A stretch of 6,261 bases of DNA from Patescibacteria group bacterium (GTDB lineage: Bacteria > Patescibacteriota > Patescibacteriia > WFTA01 > S139-112), in NCBI GenBank assembly GCA_015485715.1, contig WFTA01000023.1, positions 1 to 6,261 on the forward strand, read 5' to 3'. Within the stretch, counting starts at the first letter, position 1. Each line of letters opens with the position of its first letter. This document shows positions 6,244 to 6,261 of the stretch, in pieces. A program made the position numbers and the translations under genes. Under the pieces are notes generated by a model. It searched no databases. It was given only the letters and a program-made list of their open reading frames with translations, and was not told the DNA's origin.

Positions 6244-6261
6244 TGGGGTATTATATAGAGA
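6243..6261 (+). CDS. Possible start of a further operon gene (truncated by window end)
   Basis: The TAA ending the SGNH-like gene overlaps an ATG by one base (TAATG), the same junction as at 1101. The frame reads MGYYIE before the window ends. The purine stretch ahead of it (TGAGATTAG) is only a weak Shine-Dalgarno. Nothing can be said about the product. It is listed because the operon style makes a coupled next gene likely. Confidence 0.35.

Noticed and set aside
1..6261. CRISPR array, tRNA/rRNA, transposase or insertion-sequence ends
   Set aside because: The window is almost entirely filled by six complete genes and two partial ones, with no regularly spaced repeats, no RNA-gene-like stretch and no transposase motifs seen by eye.

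Overview
The window is a tightly packed, single-direction stretch of an AT-rich bacterial genome (GC content looks like about one third, by eye). It carries part of a surface-glycan or exopolysaccharide biosynthesis operon. All genes are on the + strand, and neighbours either overlap, abut, or are separated by at most a few bases. There is no intergenic space for an internal promoter or terminator, so one polycistronic mRNA is the likely arrangement. Gene content suggests a Gram-negative bacterium making a cell-surface polysaccharide. No phylum or species can be named from the sequence alone, and there is no rRNA, tRNA, insertion sequence or CRISPR to help.

Layout: (1) 1-204, the C-terminal end of an AMP-forming acyl-CoA/acyl-carrier ligase (ANL superfamily), cut by the window edge. 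(2) 205-1101, a PrmC/HemK-like methyltransferase of the carboxamide-nitrogen-methylating (NPPY) type. (3) 1101-2063, a NadE-like ATP-dependent amide-forming enzyme with an unusual insertion. (4) 2070-3194, a membrane-bound family 2 glycosyltransferase. (5) 3200-4327, a cytosolic family 4 (GT-B) glycosyltransferase. (6) 4329-5456, a membrane-anchored protein resembling divergent polysaccharide deacetylases. (7) 5419-6243, an exported or membrane-anchored SGNH-hydrolase-like protein. (8) From 6243, a possible start of a further gene, cut by the window end.

The genes fall into two blocks. The first three look like a small-molecule module: a carboxylate-activating ligase, an enzyme of a family that turns an adenylated carboxylate into a primary carboxamide, and an enzyme of a family that methylates carboxamide nitrogen. 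The last four look like a glycan module: two glycosyltransferases that build the chain, and two membrane-linked proteins that probably edit acyl groups on it. The most interesting hypothesis is that the first block makes an amide or N-methylamide decoration for the glycan built by the second. That is inference from family chemistry and gene order. The alternative is that the PrmC-like and NadE-like genes are relocated housekeeping copies.
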